Made by a program: the position numbers and the translations under genes. The notes beneath the pieces were generated by a model. It did not search any database, was not told where the DNA came from, and saw nothing but the letters and a program-made list of their open reading frames with translations. Below, one piece after another: positions 26,800 to 36,756 of a stretch of 64,000 nt of DNA. The stretch comes from Enterococcus sp. BWB1-3 (lineage in GTDB: Bacteria; Bacillota; Bacilli; Lactobacillales; Enterococcaceae): assembly GCF_016745275.1 (NCBI RefSeq), contig NZ_JADOEP010000007.1, positions 89,312 through 153,311 of the forward strand. The letters run 5' to 3'. How positions within the stretch are numbered: the first letter of the stretch is position 1; the number at the start of each line of letters is the position of its first letter.

Positions 26800-26816
26800 T
26801 TGATTGGAGAGTACGA

Positions 26817-27728
26817 ATGAATGTAGCAGAAGCACTAAAATTTATTAGAACAAAACGAAAACTAACTCAAAAACAAATGAAAACTAAGTATATTGATCCT
26901 TCTGCTTATTCTAGAATAGAGGGAAACAAGCGATCAGTTAGAATGAATGACTTACAGGATTTGCTAAAAATAATGAGCATCAATACAAGTGAATTTTTTT
27001 CGATAGTGAATTTAGACAATGATTTACAAGGTATGAAAGATCTATACTATTATTGTGCATACAATTTAGATGATAAAACAAGTAAGAGGAGGCTAGTTAA
27101 TGAATATGAAAAATTAGTTGAGAAGAATTGTAAAAGTTTAAAAGATTTTGCTCAGTACATAGGAATAAAAAGTTACTTTTCTCAATTCTGGAAGGAGATT
27201 GAAAGTATAAATGACTTTGATGTAACAGAAGTGTATAAGATATTATGTGAAAAAGAGTATTTTTTTCAAGCTGATTATATTTTATTGACTAATATCATTC
27301 CTTATTTTACAAAAGAACAAGGAGCAATGATTCTTTCAAATGCATTTCCTGTAAAAGATATAGAATTAAGAGATTACGAGACAAAAAAATTTGCATCACG
27401 AGTTTTATTGAATTGGATAACTACCAGATTATATGAGAATGATTTTGATACTGCTAAGATATTTATTAAAATCGCTAAAAATCAAACCGAATTTAACTAT
27501 GATTATAGTTATAAATTAAATGTACAATATTTATCAGATTTATTGAATTTGCTTTTAACTGGTGAGCCAGATTATTATGATAGTATACTTAGTTTTATAA
27601 GTATACTTGAAAATGTAGGAGATATTGTACAAGCAAAAGCTGTTAGAGAAGAAGTTAAATTGTTGACCCATAACAGGTTAATTGGTGAAGTGATTACTAC
27701 TAGAAATCCAGCATATGTTCATAGATAA
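26817..27728 (+). CDS. Rgg/GadR/MutR-family transcriptional regulator
   Basis: 303 residues, normal for Rgg (about 285-300). The N-terminal XRE-type helix-turn-helix (residues 4-60: ALKFIRTKRKLTQKQM, AYSRIEGNKRSVRMNDLQDLL) is followed by an all-helical TPR-like C-terminal domain that in Rgg binds peptide pheromones. AT-rich with lysine/asparagine-rich codon use, richer in A/T than the flanking metabolic genes. SD GGAGAG. The divergent hydrophobic peptide at 26535-26600 is the probable partner; the regulated targets are unknown. Confidence 0.85.
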   Translation: MNVAEALKFIRTKRKLTQKQMKTKYIDPSAYSRIEGNKRSVRMNDLQDLLKIMSINTSEFFSIVNLDNDLQGMKDLYYYCAYNLDDKTSKRRLVNEYEKLVEKNCKSLKDFAQYIGIKSYFSQFWKEIESINDFDVTEVYKILCEKEYFFQADYILLTNIIPYFTKEQGAMILSNAFPVKDIELRDYETKKFASRVLLNWITTRLYENDFDTAKIFIKIAKNQTEFNYDYSYKLNVQYLSDLLNLLLTGEPDYYDSILSFISILENVGDIVQAKAVREEVKLLTHNRLIGEVITTRNPAYVHR

Positions 27729-27885
27729 TTAGATCATGCCAGTTGGTAAAACTGGCAAAGAAAGTTGATATATTCAAGCAACACCGGTCATAGCTTTTTA
27801 TGTATGACCTGTCATCAGGAAAATCTATATTGTGGTGATCAGTTGAAACTAAACATGAAAAGAAGCAGAGATGAGATTAGAATAA

Positions 27886-27969
27886 ATGTTAGAGCGACAA
27901 CTTACTGTGAATGTGTATTGTCGGCATTGTAAGAATTATTTAAAATCGCCGATAGTAAAATTAAGCTAG
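27886..27969 (+). pseudogene. Small zinc-finger-like ORF cut by the IS element
   Basis: 27 codons, MLERQLTVNVYCRHCKNYL and a few more residues, with a single CxxC pair. The last four codons lie inside the left end of the insertion element, so the natural 3' part has been lost. No SD is evident. Family not recognised; a real gene is uncertain. Confidence 0.3.
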
Positions 27970-29000
27970 ACAACTAAATAAGTCATTTGTGCTACACTCA
28001 AAATAGTTCCGTCCAAAGAATTATAAGGAGTGAAGACAAATGACCTATACTCATCTTACACCAAATGAACTCGTGATGTATAGAAGCTTATTTCAATACC
28101 CAGCAACCTGTTGCACAAGTTGCTAAACGCTTAGGACGTGCTCGTCAAACCATCTATAACGTGTATCATTTTCTAGCAACTGGACATACTGCGCTCGAAT
28201 ACTACCAACAATACAAGGCGCACAAATCCCGTTGTGGTCGTCGGTCCATTGTTTTACCTGATGAACAAAAAGACTATATTCAGACGAAAGTAACTCAAGG
28301 GTGAACGCCAGATGTTCTGATTGGTCGTGGTGAGTTTCCGATTGACTGCTCGATTCGAACCCTCTATCGGATGTTTAGAAAAGGCCTCTTTGATTGTTCC
28401 TTCCTACCGTTGAAAGGAAAACGAAAGCCTAATGGTCAGAAGGAAAAACGTGGAAAACAAGCCTTTAGACGGACGATTGACGAAAGAGAACAGGAATATC
28501 CTCATTTTTGTGAAGAATTTGGCCATTTAGAAGGCGATACGATTGTGGGTGCTCATCATAAAAGTGCTGTCATTACGCTAGTTGAACGCCAATCAAAAGC
28601 CATCGTCACACTCAAACCTAATGGACATAAAGCCAAAGATATCGAAACAACTTTGAACGAATGGTTTAGCACATTTCCTAAAAATCTCTTCAAATCAATT
28701 ACGTTTGATTGTGGAAAAGAGTTTTCGAATTGGAAGAGTATTTCTAATAAGCAAGACATCAATATCTATTTTGCGGATCCAGGAACTCCTCTCAACGCGG
28801 CCTGAATGAGCACTCAAATGGGCTGCTTCGAAAGGATGGACTTCCTAAGCAAATGGATTTCAATGAAGTTGATGAGGCATTTGTCCAATCGGTTGCCTCA
28901 AAAAGGAACCATATTCCAAGGAAATCACTGAACTATCGAACCCCCATGGAAGTATTTTTGAGTTATATGGATGATGAGATGGTGTCTAGCTTAATTTGAC
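27955..29000 (+). mobile_element. IS30-family insertion sequence, inactive
   Basis: About 1046 bp bounded by imperfect inverted repeats that share AAATTAAGCTAGACA (left end 27955-27974, right end 28981-29000 on the opposite strand). The size and the transposase type fit the IS30 family. I could not recognise a clear target duplication. It separates the Rgg region from the GyrI-like pseudogene. Confidence 0.8.
28040..28999 (+). pseudogene. IS30-family transposase, three disruptions
   Basis: The start MTYTHLTPNELVMYRSLF is followed by a frameshift near 28090 into a frame with VAQVAKRLGRARQTIYN (helix-turn-helix). An in-frame TGA follows near 28302. The DDE core comes next (GHLEGDTIVG, ITFDCGKEFSNW, YFADPGTPLN), then a frameshift near 28797 before the last part RGLNEHSNGLLR ... 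YRTPMEVFL. The catalytic D, D, E residues remain recognisable but the protein cannot be made whole. Confidence 0.88.
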
Positions 29001-29041
29001 AAATGAAATTATGATAAGAAAAATTGAAAGTGGAGAAATAA

Positions 29042-29438
29042 ATGAATGTCTATGAGATAGCTTCTGTAAGAATGAATAATTTTGCTGAGGATGCGGGGGA
29101 AAATTGGTAAGCTTTGGCAGAAATGTATGGAACAGGTTGTCTCGGGCTCAATGATTTATGCTGTTTATCATGAGTATGAGAGCGATTTTACCGGGGATTA
29201 CACACTGTCCATTTCTGCGGAATCGTTTGAGGGTAAAGAAATCCATTTGGATGATGAAACCTGCGAGATATTTCCGGTTGAGCCAGCTCCTTCTCATCTT
29301 TCCAAACAGAATGTGTTCAATACTTGGCAGAAAATCTGGTCATTGGAAAAAGAGGGAAAACTAAATCGCCGATATCAGAAGGATTTTGAAAAATATGAAC
29401 AGGGTGGCAGTATTGCAATATATATTTCAGTAAAATAA
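29042..29438 (+). pseudogene. GyrI-like small-molecule-binding domain protein, frameshifted
   Basis: From ATG 29042 the frame reads YEIASVRMNNFAEDAG and then stops at once. A shift of one base near 29095 restores KIGKLWQKCMEQ ... MIYAVYHEYESDFTGDYTLS and a C-terminal TWQKIW ... YQKDFEKY, the typical pattern of stand-alone GyrI-like/effector-binding proteins. The intact product would be about 131 residues. The 118-residue open frame from 29082 lacks the first strand. It lies just after the dead IS. Confidence 0.7.
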
Positions 29439-29646
29439 TTTGAACAGATTTGAGAGATGAATTTTAGAATCCTTGATTCATGCGTTGCTTTTTCACTAAT
29501 AGTAAAAATAGTCATTTTTGACCTGGTAAAACTTCTGCGCATCAGTAAAATAGAAAATATTCGTTAAGCTTTCCTGCTTTCTTTTAAAGCAAGTTGCAGA
29601 TTTTTTTCATTCCTGTAAGATTAAGGAAGAAGAAAGAGGCGATAAG

Positions 29647-30078
29647 ATGGGAAATACATGGTTTAAATGGCTGTCGAAATGGAACATGAAACTGCAAAAA
29701 TATATGCGGGGACGCTATGGGGTATTTGATTCTCTGAGTCGAAGTCTGCTAGTTGTCAGTCTCGCTTTGATATTGATTAACCTGTTCTTCGGCACGAATA
29801 TTTTAAGATGGGCGGCGTTCATTATTCTGGCATTAGTTTATTACCGTTTCTTTTCAAAGAAAATCTATAGACGGTCGAATGAAAATCAGAAATATATCGT
29901 ATGGATGAACAAAGAAAAGAAGAAATTTGGATACTTGAAAGAGCGGATTCAAAATAGAAAGACGTATACGTACTTTTCCTGTCCTGAATGCCATCAGCAT
30001 TTGAGAGCTCCTAAAAATAAAGGAACTATCAAAGTTACCTGTTCCAGCTGTAAAACGCAATTTAACAAAAAAGTATAG
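29647..30078 (+). CDS. Small membrane protein with C-terminal zinc ribbon
   Basis: 143 residues. Two adjacent hydrophobic helices (about residues 36-72) are followed by a basic segment and a zinc ribbon, CPECHQHLR (Cys118/121) with CSSCKTQF (Cys138/141). The ribbon would face the cytoplasm. I know the architecture from uncharacterised lactic acid bacterial proteins, but no function. SD AAAGAGG. Confidence 0.8.
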   Translation: MGNTWFKWLSKWNMKLQKYMRGRYGVFDSLSRSLLVVSLALILINLFFGTNILRWAAFIILALVYYRFFSKKIYRRSNENQKYIVWMNKEKKKFGYLKERIQNRKTYTYFSCPECHQHLRAPKNKGTIKVTCSSCKTQFNKKV

Positions 30079-30098
30079 GACTACTTAAAATGAATAGA

Positions 30099-30142
30099 AG
30101 GTGATAGTTATCTGCAATAGGTAATTGTCACCTTTTTATTGC
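30099..30142 (+). terminator. Terminator after the zinc-ribbon membrane protein
   Basis: AGGTGATAGTTA and TAATTGTCACCT pair with two small mismatches, followed by TTTTATT. Confidence 0.75.
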
Positions 30143-30196
30143 TAAAATTTCCTATTTTTTCACATTGTACGGTGATTCAGTAAGATTTTCTGATAG

Positions 30197-30487
30197 AATA
30201 TTAGATAATAGGTTAACTCAAAAAAATCTATGAAAAACTGAATGATTAAATAGCTGATACACTTGACAAAGAGCCTACGTCATTGGGCATTCGGGTGATA
30301 AAAAATGCAGAAAAAAATATGTCAGAACAATTATTGAAGCTCAATGCTGCTCAGTGTAAGGTGTTCGCTTTGCTGCCTAAGATAGCATAACTGGATTGTT
30401 ACGAAGGAGAGAACAAACACTGGTAATGAATCTTTGTATATCAAGGATTTGGAGGCTTTAGGCGAATATATTTTGAATTACCGATAA
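30197..30487 (+). pseudogene. Decayed segment, homologous to 19815-20085 (minus strand)
   Basis: It reads MSEQLLKLNAAQCKVFALL in one frame and YIKDLEALGEYILNYR in another, with stops between. The matching DNA on the minus strand of 19815-20085 has the same blocks in the same order. In both places the relic sits directly before a small gene (MerR here, a lipoprotein there). Parent family not recognised. Confidence 0.5.
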
Positions 30488-30504
30488 TAGAGGGGGAAAG
30501 ATAT

Positions 30505-30900
30505 ATGAAGATTAATGAAGTAAGCAAAAAGTATAATTTGTCTTTATCCACACTGCGTTATTATGAAAAAATTGGCTTGCTTGACTATGTGGAGCGTGTC
30601 AGTGGGATACGAAATTATAGTGAAGAAGATTTAAGCCGTATCGATTTTATTTTATGTATGAAAGGTTCCGGCATGAGCCTGGAATCTATAAAAAGATATT
30701 TTGATTTATACGAAGAAGGAGAAGAAACGCTGGAGGAGCGACTGAAGCTGCTAAAAGTTCAGGAGACCGAAACCATCAAACAGCTGGAGAAGCTGCAGGC
30801 AACCTTAGAGTATATTCACTATAAAATGAAGTTGACAGAAGGAAATATAAAAAAGCGGGATAAGAAAAATGGTCGTGTGAAAGCAAGTGTTGGGAATTGA
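30505..30900 (+). CDS. MerR-family transcriptional regulator
   Basis: 131 residues. The winged-helix domain (residues 1-70: INEVSKKYNLSLSTLRYYEKIGLL, RNYSEEDLSRIDFI) is followed by a coiled-coil dimerisation helix (about 80-120) and a short basic tail. There are no cysteines in the C-terminal part to suggest metal sensing. The target is unknown; no oxidoreductase or transporter directly follows. SD AGGGGGAAAG precedes the ATG. Confidence 0.9.
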   Translation: MKINEVSKKYNLSLSTLRYYEKIGLLDYVERVSGIRNYSEEDLSRIDFILCMKGSGMSLESIKRYFDLYEEGEETLEERLKLLKVQETETIKQLEKLQATLEYIHYKMKLTEGNIKKRDKKNGRVKASVGN

Positions 30901-31122
30901 GGTGACAGCATAAATTTTCAAACAGACCTTAACGTGATTAGAAGACTGTCGTTTCAAGCTGTGTGGCATTCTGCCTCTGCGAGAAGCGGCATTTTTGCTG
31001 ATTACAGGGGATATATTTGAAACACGAACGTTATCTAATTATTTTGGTGGTTTGTTCATGATTTTCGCAGTTATTTTCAGAGAATATGCTATAATAGGAC
31101 AAACAAATGAGGAGGCTGAATG

Positions 31123-31392
31123 ATGCGAGCGGTGTTAACAGTAATTGGTAAGGACAAAGTAGGGATTATTGCAGGAGTCAGTACAAAACTGGCAGAATTG
31201 GGTATCAATATTCTGGATGTATCTCAAACAATTATGGATGAATATTTTACAATGATGATGATTCTTTCTCTGGCGAAAGAAGGAACGAATTTTGAAGAGA
31301 TTCGTGAAACATTGAATTTGCTTGGTAATGAGTTGGGCGTGAAGATCAGCATTCAAAATGAAGAAATTTTCAATGTTATGCATAAGCTGTAA
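31123..31392 (+). CDS. ACT-domain protein (UPF0237)
   Basis: 89 residues from the second of two adjacent ATGs, which has the better 7-bp spacing from GGAGG. A single ACT domain ([35 protein letters not shown]). It probably binds an amino acid and works with the UPF0210 protein encoded 35 bp downstream; this pair is conserved in Firmicutes. A TATAAT -10 box lies at 31090-31095. Confidence 0.9.
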   Translation: MRAVLTVIGKDKVGIIAGVSTKLAELGINILDVSQTIMDEYFTMMMILSLAKEGTNFEEIRETLNLLGNELGVKISIQNEEIFNVMHKL

Positions 31393-31436
31393 ACGTAAGG
31401 AAAAACATCCATTCATTTAAAATAGAGGTGAACGAT

Positions 31437-32780
31437 TTGGAAACAAAGCAAATTTTAGAAACGATTCGAATGATTGAAGAAGAGAATCTGGATATTCGTA
31501 CCATTACAATGGGGATTTCGTTGTTGGACTGTATTGATAGCGACAGCGATGAAGCCTGCCGGAAAATCTATGACAAAATTACTCGTCTGGCAAAGAATCT
31601 AGTCAGCGTTGGTGAAGAAATTGAAGCGGAATATGGTATTCCAATTATCAATAAACGAATTTCAGTGACACCAATCAGTATCATTGCCGCAGCGAGCGCT
31701 GATGATGAATACGTGAAATATGCCAAAGCGCTTGATCATGCGGCTCGGACTGTTGGTGTGAATTTTATCGGAGGATTCAGTGCTCTTGTTGAAAAAGGTT
31801 ATCAGTTCGGCGATGACCGTTTAATCAATTCTATTCCACAGGCATTGGCTGAAACAGATTTTGTCTGTTCATCTGTAAATATTGGCTCAACGAGAGCGGG
31901 GATCAATATGGATGCAGTTCGTCACATGGGCTATGTGATTAAAGAAACTGCTGCAAAATCTGATATGGGCTGTGCCAAATTAGTCGTCTTCGCAAATGCT
32001 GTTGAAGACAACCCGTTTATGGCTGGGGCTTTCCATGGAGTGGGAGAAGCTGATTGTGTAATCAATGTAGGAGTCAGCGGTCCAGGCGTGGTGAAACGGG
32101 CATTGGAAAAAGTAAAGGGCGAGCCGTTTGATGTAGTGGCAGAAGTAGTGAAGCAGACTGCGTTCAAGATTACCCGTATGGGGCAAATGGTCGGAAGGAT
32201 TGCTTCGGAACGTCTGAATGTTCCATTTGGCATTGTTGATCTATCTCTTGCTCCGACTCCTGCAGTTGGAGACAGTGTTGCGTATATTCTGGAAGAGATG
32301 GGATTAGAAAGTGTGGGAACACATGGAACGACAGCTGCTCTTGCACTATTAAACGATGCTGTGAAAAAGGGCGGAGTTATGGCCTGTAATCATGTCGGCG
32401 GACTTTCGGGTGCTTTTATTCCGGTTTCTGAAGATGCAGGAATGATTGATGCAGTGAACAATGGTGCCTTAAACCTTGAAAAGCTAGAAGCAATGACGGC
32501 AATTTGCTCTGTAGGACTGGATATGATTGCCATTCCTGGGGAAACTTCTGCTGAAACAATTGCAGCAATGATTGCAGATGAAGCGGCAATAGGTGTGATT
32601 AATCACAAGACAACAGCTGTACGGATTATTCCTGCCAAAGGAACAAAGGTTGGCGATATGGTTGAGTTTGGGGGACTGCTGGGCAGAGCACCGGTGATGA
32701 AAGTGAACTCGTATGCATCGACTGACTTTATTTTACGCGGCGGGAGAATTCCGGCACCCATTCATTCGTTTAAAAATTAG
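31437..32780 (+). CDS. PFL/UPF0210 family protein
   Basis: 447 residues from the TTG at 31437, chosen because AGAGGTG lies 6 bp upstream; a GTG at 31428 inside that SD is less likely. It starts [32 protein letters not shown], typical of the family (given here in part: [19 protein letters not shown]). It has remote similarity to glycyl-radical/PFL-like barrels but no radical site; function unknown. It follows the ACT-domain gene. Confidence 0.92.
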   Translation: METKQILETIRMIEEENLDIRTITMGISLLDCIDSDSDEACRKIYDKITRLAKNLVSVGEEIEAEYGIPIINKRISVTPISIIAAASADDEYVKYAKALDHAARTVGVNFIGGFSALVEKGYQFGDDRLINSIPQALAETDFVCSSVNIGSTRAGINMDAVRHMGYVIKETAAKSDMGCAKLVVFANAVEDNPFMAGAFHGVGEADCVINVGVSGPGVVKRALEKVKGEPFDVVAEVVKQTAFKITRMGQMVGRIASERLNVPFGIVDLSLAPTPAVGDSVAYILEEMGLESVGTHGTTAALALLNDAVKKGGVMACNHVGGLSGAFIPVSEDAGMIDAVNNGALNLEKLEAMTAICSVGLDMIAIPGETSAETIAAMIADEAAIGVINHKTTAVRIIPAKGTKVGDMVEFGGLLGRAPVMKVNSYASTDFILRGGRIPAPIHSFKN

Positions 32781-32855
32781 TCGAATATTCGCTCCATTTG
32801 AACAATAAACATAATTTAGATATGTTATAATACTTTCGAAGGAGAGTGAATTAAT

Positions 32856-33260
32856 TTGGAAATTAAACGTCAGCAAGAAGTAGTAGAAGCATTTCACTAT
32901 GATATGCGTGCACCGGAAACGGAAGTTAAAACAGAATTGCGTGTAGGATTTTCACCTATTGAATCCAAGGATGAAAATTATCCTGCTGAAAATACAATTA
33001 TTGCAGCCCGTTTGGAGTTTCGTCTGGCATTTGACGAATTTGTGCTGTCAGGATCTGCCAGTCAGATTTCACACATCATTAATCAAAAAATTGAAAAGCA
33101 GTCAGATTTGTCTCAGGCAGATGTTGATGAGCTGATTGAACCATTATTCAGTATTATCCAGCGACTTGCATACGAAGTAACTGAAATTGCTTTGGATAAA
33201 CCGGGGATTCAGCTGAACTTCCAGTCAGGCCAGCCGGAACAGCAGGAAGACGAGAAGTAA
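32856..33260 (+). CDS. DUF1149 family protein
   Basis: 134 residues with TTG start at 32856 and SD AAGGAGAG. The opening IKRQQEVVEAFHYDMRAPE and the later ITQ/FSPIES pattern mark DUF1149, a SecB-like small fold known to me only from lactic acid bacteria. Function unknown. Monocistronic, ending in a strong terminator. Useful as a taxonomic marker for this window. Confidence 0.88.
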   Translation: MEIKRQQEVVEAFHYDMRAPETEVKTELRVGFSPIESKDENYPAENTIIAARLEFRLAFDEFVLSGSASQISHIINQKIEKQSDLSQADVDELIEPLFSIIQRLAYEVTEIALDKPGIQLNFQSGQPEQQEDEK

Positions 33261-33324
33261 GCTGAAAAAAGCTTGAAGAAATGCAGGGCTGTTTTAGTTT
33301 GGAATTATTTAATTAAAAAAAGGC

Positions 33325-33366
33325 TGTACGTATCGATTTATGTATCAGATACGTACAGTTTTTTTG
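33325..33366 (+). terminator. Terminator after the DUF1149 gene
   Basis: CTGTACGTATC and GATACGTACAG form an 11-bp perfect stem followed by TTTTTTT. Confidence 0.9.
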
Positions 33367-33385
33367 ATATATTGAATTTAAAACT

Positions 33386-34417
33386 CTATTTTCTATCAGG
33401 ATTGAAGCTGTCTCTGATCACCAGCTTTGTAGGATAGGTCATGATGATGTATTCCTCTCGAAGATTGTCAATGCGTTCAAGCGCCATTCGAACGGCAGCT
33501 TTACCGATTGATTTTGCGTTAATCTGAATACTGGTTAGACCGGGCTTTAATTTTTCTGCCACCTCAAGATTATCAAAGCTGATGATTTGAATTTCTTTGC
33601 CGATTACGATATTTTCTTTGTTCAATGCGCTGTACACTCCGACTGCCATTGGATCACTGCCGACAAGGATGGCGGTAGGCAGATGATCTTGGCGTTCTTT
33701 TAATAATTCCTCTGTGAGCCTTTCCCCATCCTGCTCAGTCCACAATCCCAGCCGATAATCAATAAATTCTTCAAGCTGATTATCCTGCATGAAATGAAGG
33801 TAAGCCCTCATTCTTTTTTCAAATTGTGTGACTATTTTTCCTCCGAATTCATCTAAATCTACACGGTAACCACCTATATAAGCAATATCCCTGTGATCAT
33901 TTTCCAGCAAAAGAGTCAAGACAGATGTTGTCATCCGTTCCAAGTCTCCATAGACCATATCGACTTCCTGCTGTATGTCAGGATTATCGACAACGATCAG
34001 GTTCTTATTTTGTTTAAGAAGCTGAGTAATGGAATCATTTGTAATCGTACCTACTACGATAATTGCACCCAACTGGTCCAGGTCTGTCCACTGTTTTGGA
34101 TTGTCAGACAAGTTGTAGATTCGATTCATCCCTAAATGGAGCCGTCTTGCCTCTTCTTCCAGACCCACTCTCAATTCTCTGTAATAGATATCCTGTTCTT
34201 CGCTGGCTTTGCTGATAGTGGAAATGACACCGATTGAGGGCATTCTCTTTTTGGTATATTTTCGTCTGTTGATGTTGTAATCAAGAGCTTCTGCTGCTGC
34301 CAGAATTCGTTTTCGTGTTTCCGGGGCAATGCTGATGGTTTTGTCTTCATTTAATACTCTGGAGACAGCGGCAGGAGAAACATTGGCTCTTCTTGCGACA
34401 TCTCTGATTCCAACCAT
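33386..34417 (-). CDS. LacI/GalR-family repressor of the galactoside operon
   Basis: 343 residues. The N-terminal LacI helix-turn-helix (IRDVARRANVSPAAVSRVLNE) and hinge precede a periplasmic-binding-protein-like sensor domain (about 62-343, GAIIVVG, ILVGSDPMAVG, IGKAAVRMAL). It is transcribed divergently from the alpha-galactosidase, and a palindromic operator lies in the shared promoter region. The inducer is probably galactose or a galactoside, by inference. Similar regulators in this position are called GalR or MsmR. Confidence 0.9.
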   Translation of the reverse strand: MVGIRDVARRANVSPAAVSRVLNEDKTISIAPETRKRILAAAEALDYNINRRKYTKKRMPSIGVISTISKASEEQDIYYRELRVGLEEEARRLHLGMNRIYNLSDNPKQWTDLDQLGAIIVVGTITNDSITQLLKQNKNLIVVDNPDIQQEVDMVYGDLERMTTSVLTLLLENDHRDIAYIGGYRVDLDEFGGKIVTQFEKRMRAYLHFMQDNQLEEFIDYRLGLWTEQDGERLTEELLKERQDHLPTAILVGSDPMAVGVYSALNKENIVIGKEIQIISFDNLEVAEKLKPGLTSIQINAKSIGKAAVRMALERIDNLREEYIIMTYPTKLVIRDSFNPDRK

Positions 34418-34447
34418 AAAAAACTTCCTTTCTTTTTCATTTTCTTC

Positions 34448-34477
34448 TTGACATATTTGTTTAGTAAACAGTATACA
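34448..34477 (+). promoter_or_regulatory. Promoter of the alpha-galactosidase operon with LacI-type operator
   Basis: TTGACA (34448-34453) and TATACA (34472-34477) are 18 bp apart. The spacer contains the 13-bp palindrome TGTTTAGTAAACA (34458-34470). Binding by the divergent LacI-family protein there would block RNA polymerase and could also control the regulator's own gene. Confidence 0.78.
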
Positions 34478-34526
34478 GGAAGCAGAAAGGAAATAATACT
34501 GTTTATTTTGAGAAAGGTGAGATGAA

Positions 34527-36734
34527 ATGAGAAGTAAAAAAAACTTGATTTCCTTTGATAAGAAGAGTCGTGTATTTGAGCTTATAAACAGTGAGATTAC
34601 CTATCTGATGAAAATTGAGGAAAGTGAAGTTCTGGCTCATATTTATTTTGGAAAATGTGTCGCAGGCTATGGCGATAAAAAAAATTATCCTAGAAGAGAT
34701 CGCGGATTTTCTGGAGATGTCCCTTTGAATGCGGATCGCTCGTTTTCAAAAGATACATTGCCGCAGGAATATTCAACAAATGGAGAAATGGATTTTCGAA
34801 CGCCGGCTTCCATTATACGCAGAAGGAATGGGTCAACACTGCTGGATTTACGTTTCGATTCCTATTCAATTCAGCAAGGAAAACCTCGGTTAACCGGATT
34901 ACCTCAAACCTATATTTTAGCTGAAGAAGAGGCAGAAACACTGATAATTACATTGAAGGATCGTGAATTAGCCATTTATATCGATTTACTTTATACGATT
35001 TATGCGGACAGGGCAGTAATTATTCGATCTGTAAATGTTCGAAACGAAAGCGGTGAGCCAATTCAAATTGAAAAGCTTGCCTCGTTGCAGCTGGACTTCA
35101 CTAACTCCGGAAGGTTTAATGAAGTGATTGCGTTGCCGGGTGCCCATGTACAGGAACGTCAAATTTCCCGTCAGGTAATTACTTCGGGCAGAAAAGTGAT
35201 TGAAAGTCGCCGCGGTACCAGCAGTCACCATATGAACAGCTTCATTGCAGTCGTTGATAAGCATACAACGGAATTTACCGGAGAAGCAATCGGAATTAAT
35301 TTTGTGTACTCAGGAAATCATGCCTTTGAGCTGGAAAAGGATGCCATTGATCAGCTGCGGATTGTCGGCGGGATTAACAGTCATCTCTTCTCCTGGAAAC
35401 TAGCTTCGGGCAAGTCATTCCAAACCCCGGAAATGATTCTATCCTATTCTGCTCAGGGGCTGAACAAAATGAGTCAGGTGAATCATCGTCTTTTACGAGA
35501 GAGGGTGGCAAGAGGGAGGTTTCAATATAAGGAACGTCCAATTCTTGTGAATAACTGGGAGGCCACCTATTTTGATTTTACCAGTGAGAAGCTTCATGCG
35601 ATTGTTGATGAGGCAAAAGAGCTCGGGATTGAAATGTTCGTTCTGGATGATGGCTGGTTCGGAAAAAGAGACAGTGATAATTCTTCACTGGGGGACTGGT
35701 TTGAATATCAGGGAAAGCTGAAAAATGGATTAAAGGGGATTGCCGATTATGTGCATCAGCAAGGTCTGCAGTTTGGCTTATGGCTGGAGCCTGAGATGAT
35801 TTCCATCGACTCTGAGCTTTACCGGAAGCATCCAGACTATCTGATGCAGGAGCCGGGGCGTACCCCCTCGTCCTCAAGGGATCAGCATGTTCTTGATTTT
35901 TCAAGGGAAGAGGTACGACAGGCGATCGAAAAGCAGTTGAGGAGTATCCTGGATACTGTTGAAATCGATTACATTAAATGGGATATGAACCGCTCGCTAT
36001 CAGACCCATTTTCAGCAGCACTGGGAGAGAATCAGGGAGAAGTGATGCACCGCTATATGCTGGGCGTGTATGAGCTGATGGAGCACTTAATTGCTGATTA
36101 TCCGGAGATTCTTTGGGAAGGCTGTTCAGGCGGAGGAGGACGCTTTGATGCTGGGCTGATTTATTATATGTCTCAATCATGGACAAGTGATAATACTGAT
36201 GCTGTCGAACGGATGAGAATTCAATATGGAACAAGTCTGGCTTATCCAGTCTCAGCAATGACGGCCCATGTATCTGCATCACCGAATCACCAAACTGGAC
36301 GAGAAACAAGTCTAAAGACACGAGGCGATGTGGCGATGGGCGGAGTACTTGGCTATGAGCTGGATCTTACACAGTTGACGGAAGAAGAAAAACGGATAAC
36401 AAGGCTGCAAATTGAACACTACAGGCAGCTTCGTCAAACGGTGCAATACGGAGAATTTTATCGGTTGAGCAGTCCATTTGAAGGAAATACAGCTGCTTGG
36501 ATGTTTGTTTCTCCAAATAAAGAGGAAGCTGTTCTATTTTTAGGACGAATACTTGCTTCAGCACAGCCGGTATTTAACGAAGTGAGACTGGCAGGACTTG
36601 AAGAAAGCGCAGTTTATGTTGAGAAAAAAACAGGGAATAAGTTCTCAGGCAGCGAATTAATGACTGTGGGTTTGTATTATCCTGACTTTTATGGAGATTT
36701 CCAAACAGAACTGCTGTACTTTACTAAGATTTAA
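34527..36734 (+). CDS. Alpha-galactosidase, GH36
   Basis: 735 residues, the length of the homotetrameric GH36 enzymes. The N-terminal beta-supersandwich is followed by a (beta/alpha)8 barrel with DDGWFG (about 369-374), the nucleophile Asp486 in KWDMNR, and the acid/base Asp555 in SWTSDNTDA, preceded by EGCSGGGGRFD. There is no signal peptide, so it cleaves raffinose, melibiose or stachyose inside the cell. First gene of the operon, followed after 22 bp by lacL. Confidence 0.95.
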   Translation: MRSKKNLISFDKKSRVFELINSEITYLMKIEESEVLAHIYFGKCVAGYGDKKNYPRRDRGFSGDVPLNADRSFSKDTLPQEYSTNGEMDFRTPASIIRRRNGSTLLDLRFDSYSIQQGKPRLTGLPQTYILAEEEAETLIITLKDRELAIYIDLLYTIYADRAVIIRSVNVRNESGEPIQIEKLASLQLDFTNSGRFNEVIALPGAHVQERQISRQVITSGRKVIESRRGTSSHHMNSFIAVVDKHTTEFTGEAIGINFVYSGNHAFELEKDAIDQLRIVGGINSHLFSWKLASGKSFQTPEMILSYSAQGLNKMSQVNHRLLRERVARGRFQYKERPILVNNWEATYFDFTSEKLHAIVDEAKELGIEMFVLDDGWFGKRDSDNSSLGDWFEYQGKLKNGLKGIADYVHQQGLQFGLWLEPEMISIDSELYRKHPDYLMQEPGRTPSSSRDQHVLDFSREEVRQAIEKQLRSILDTVEIDYIKWDMNRSLSDPFSAALGENQGEVMHRYMLGVYELMEHLIADYPEILWEGCSGGGGRFDAGLIYYMSQSWTSDNTDAVERMRIQYGTSLAYPVSAMTAHVSASPNHQTGRETSLKTRGDVAMGGVLGYELDLTQLTEEEKRITRLQIEHYRQLRQTVQYGEFYRLSSPFEGNTAAWMFVSPNKEEAVLFLGRILASAQPVFNEVRLAGLEESAVYVEKKTGNKFSGSELMTVGLYYPDFYGDFQTELLYFTKI

Positions 36735-36756
36735 AGAAGATGAAAAGGAATGAATA

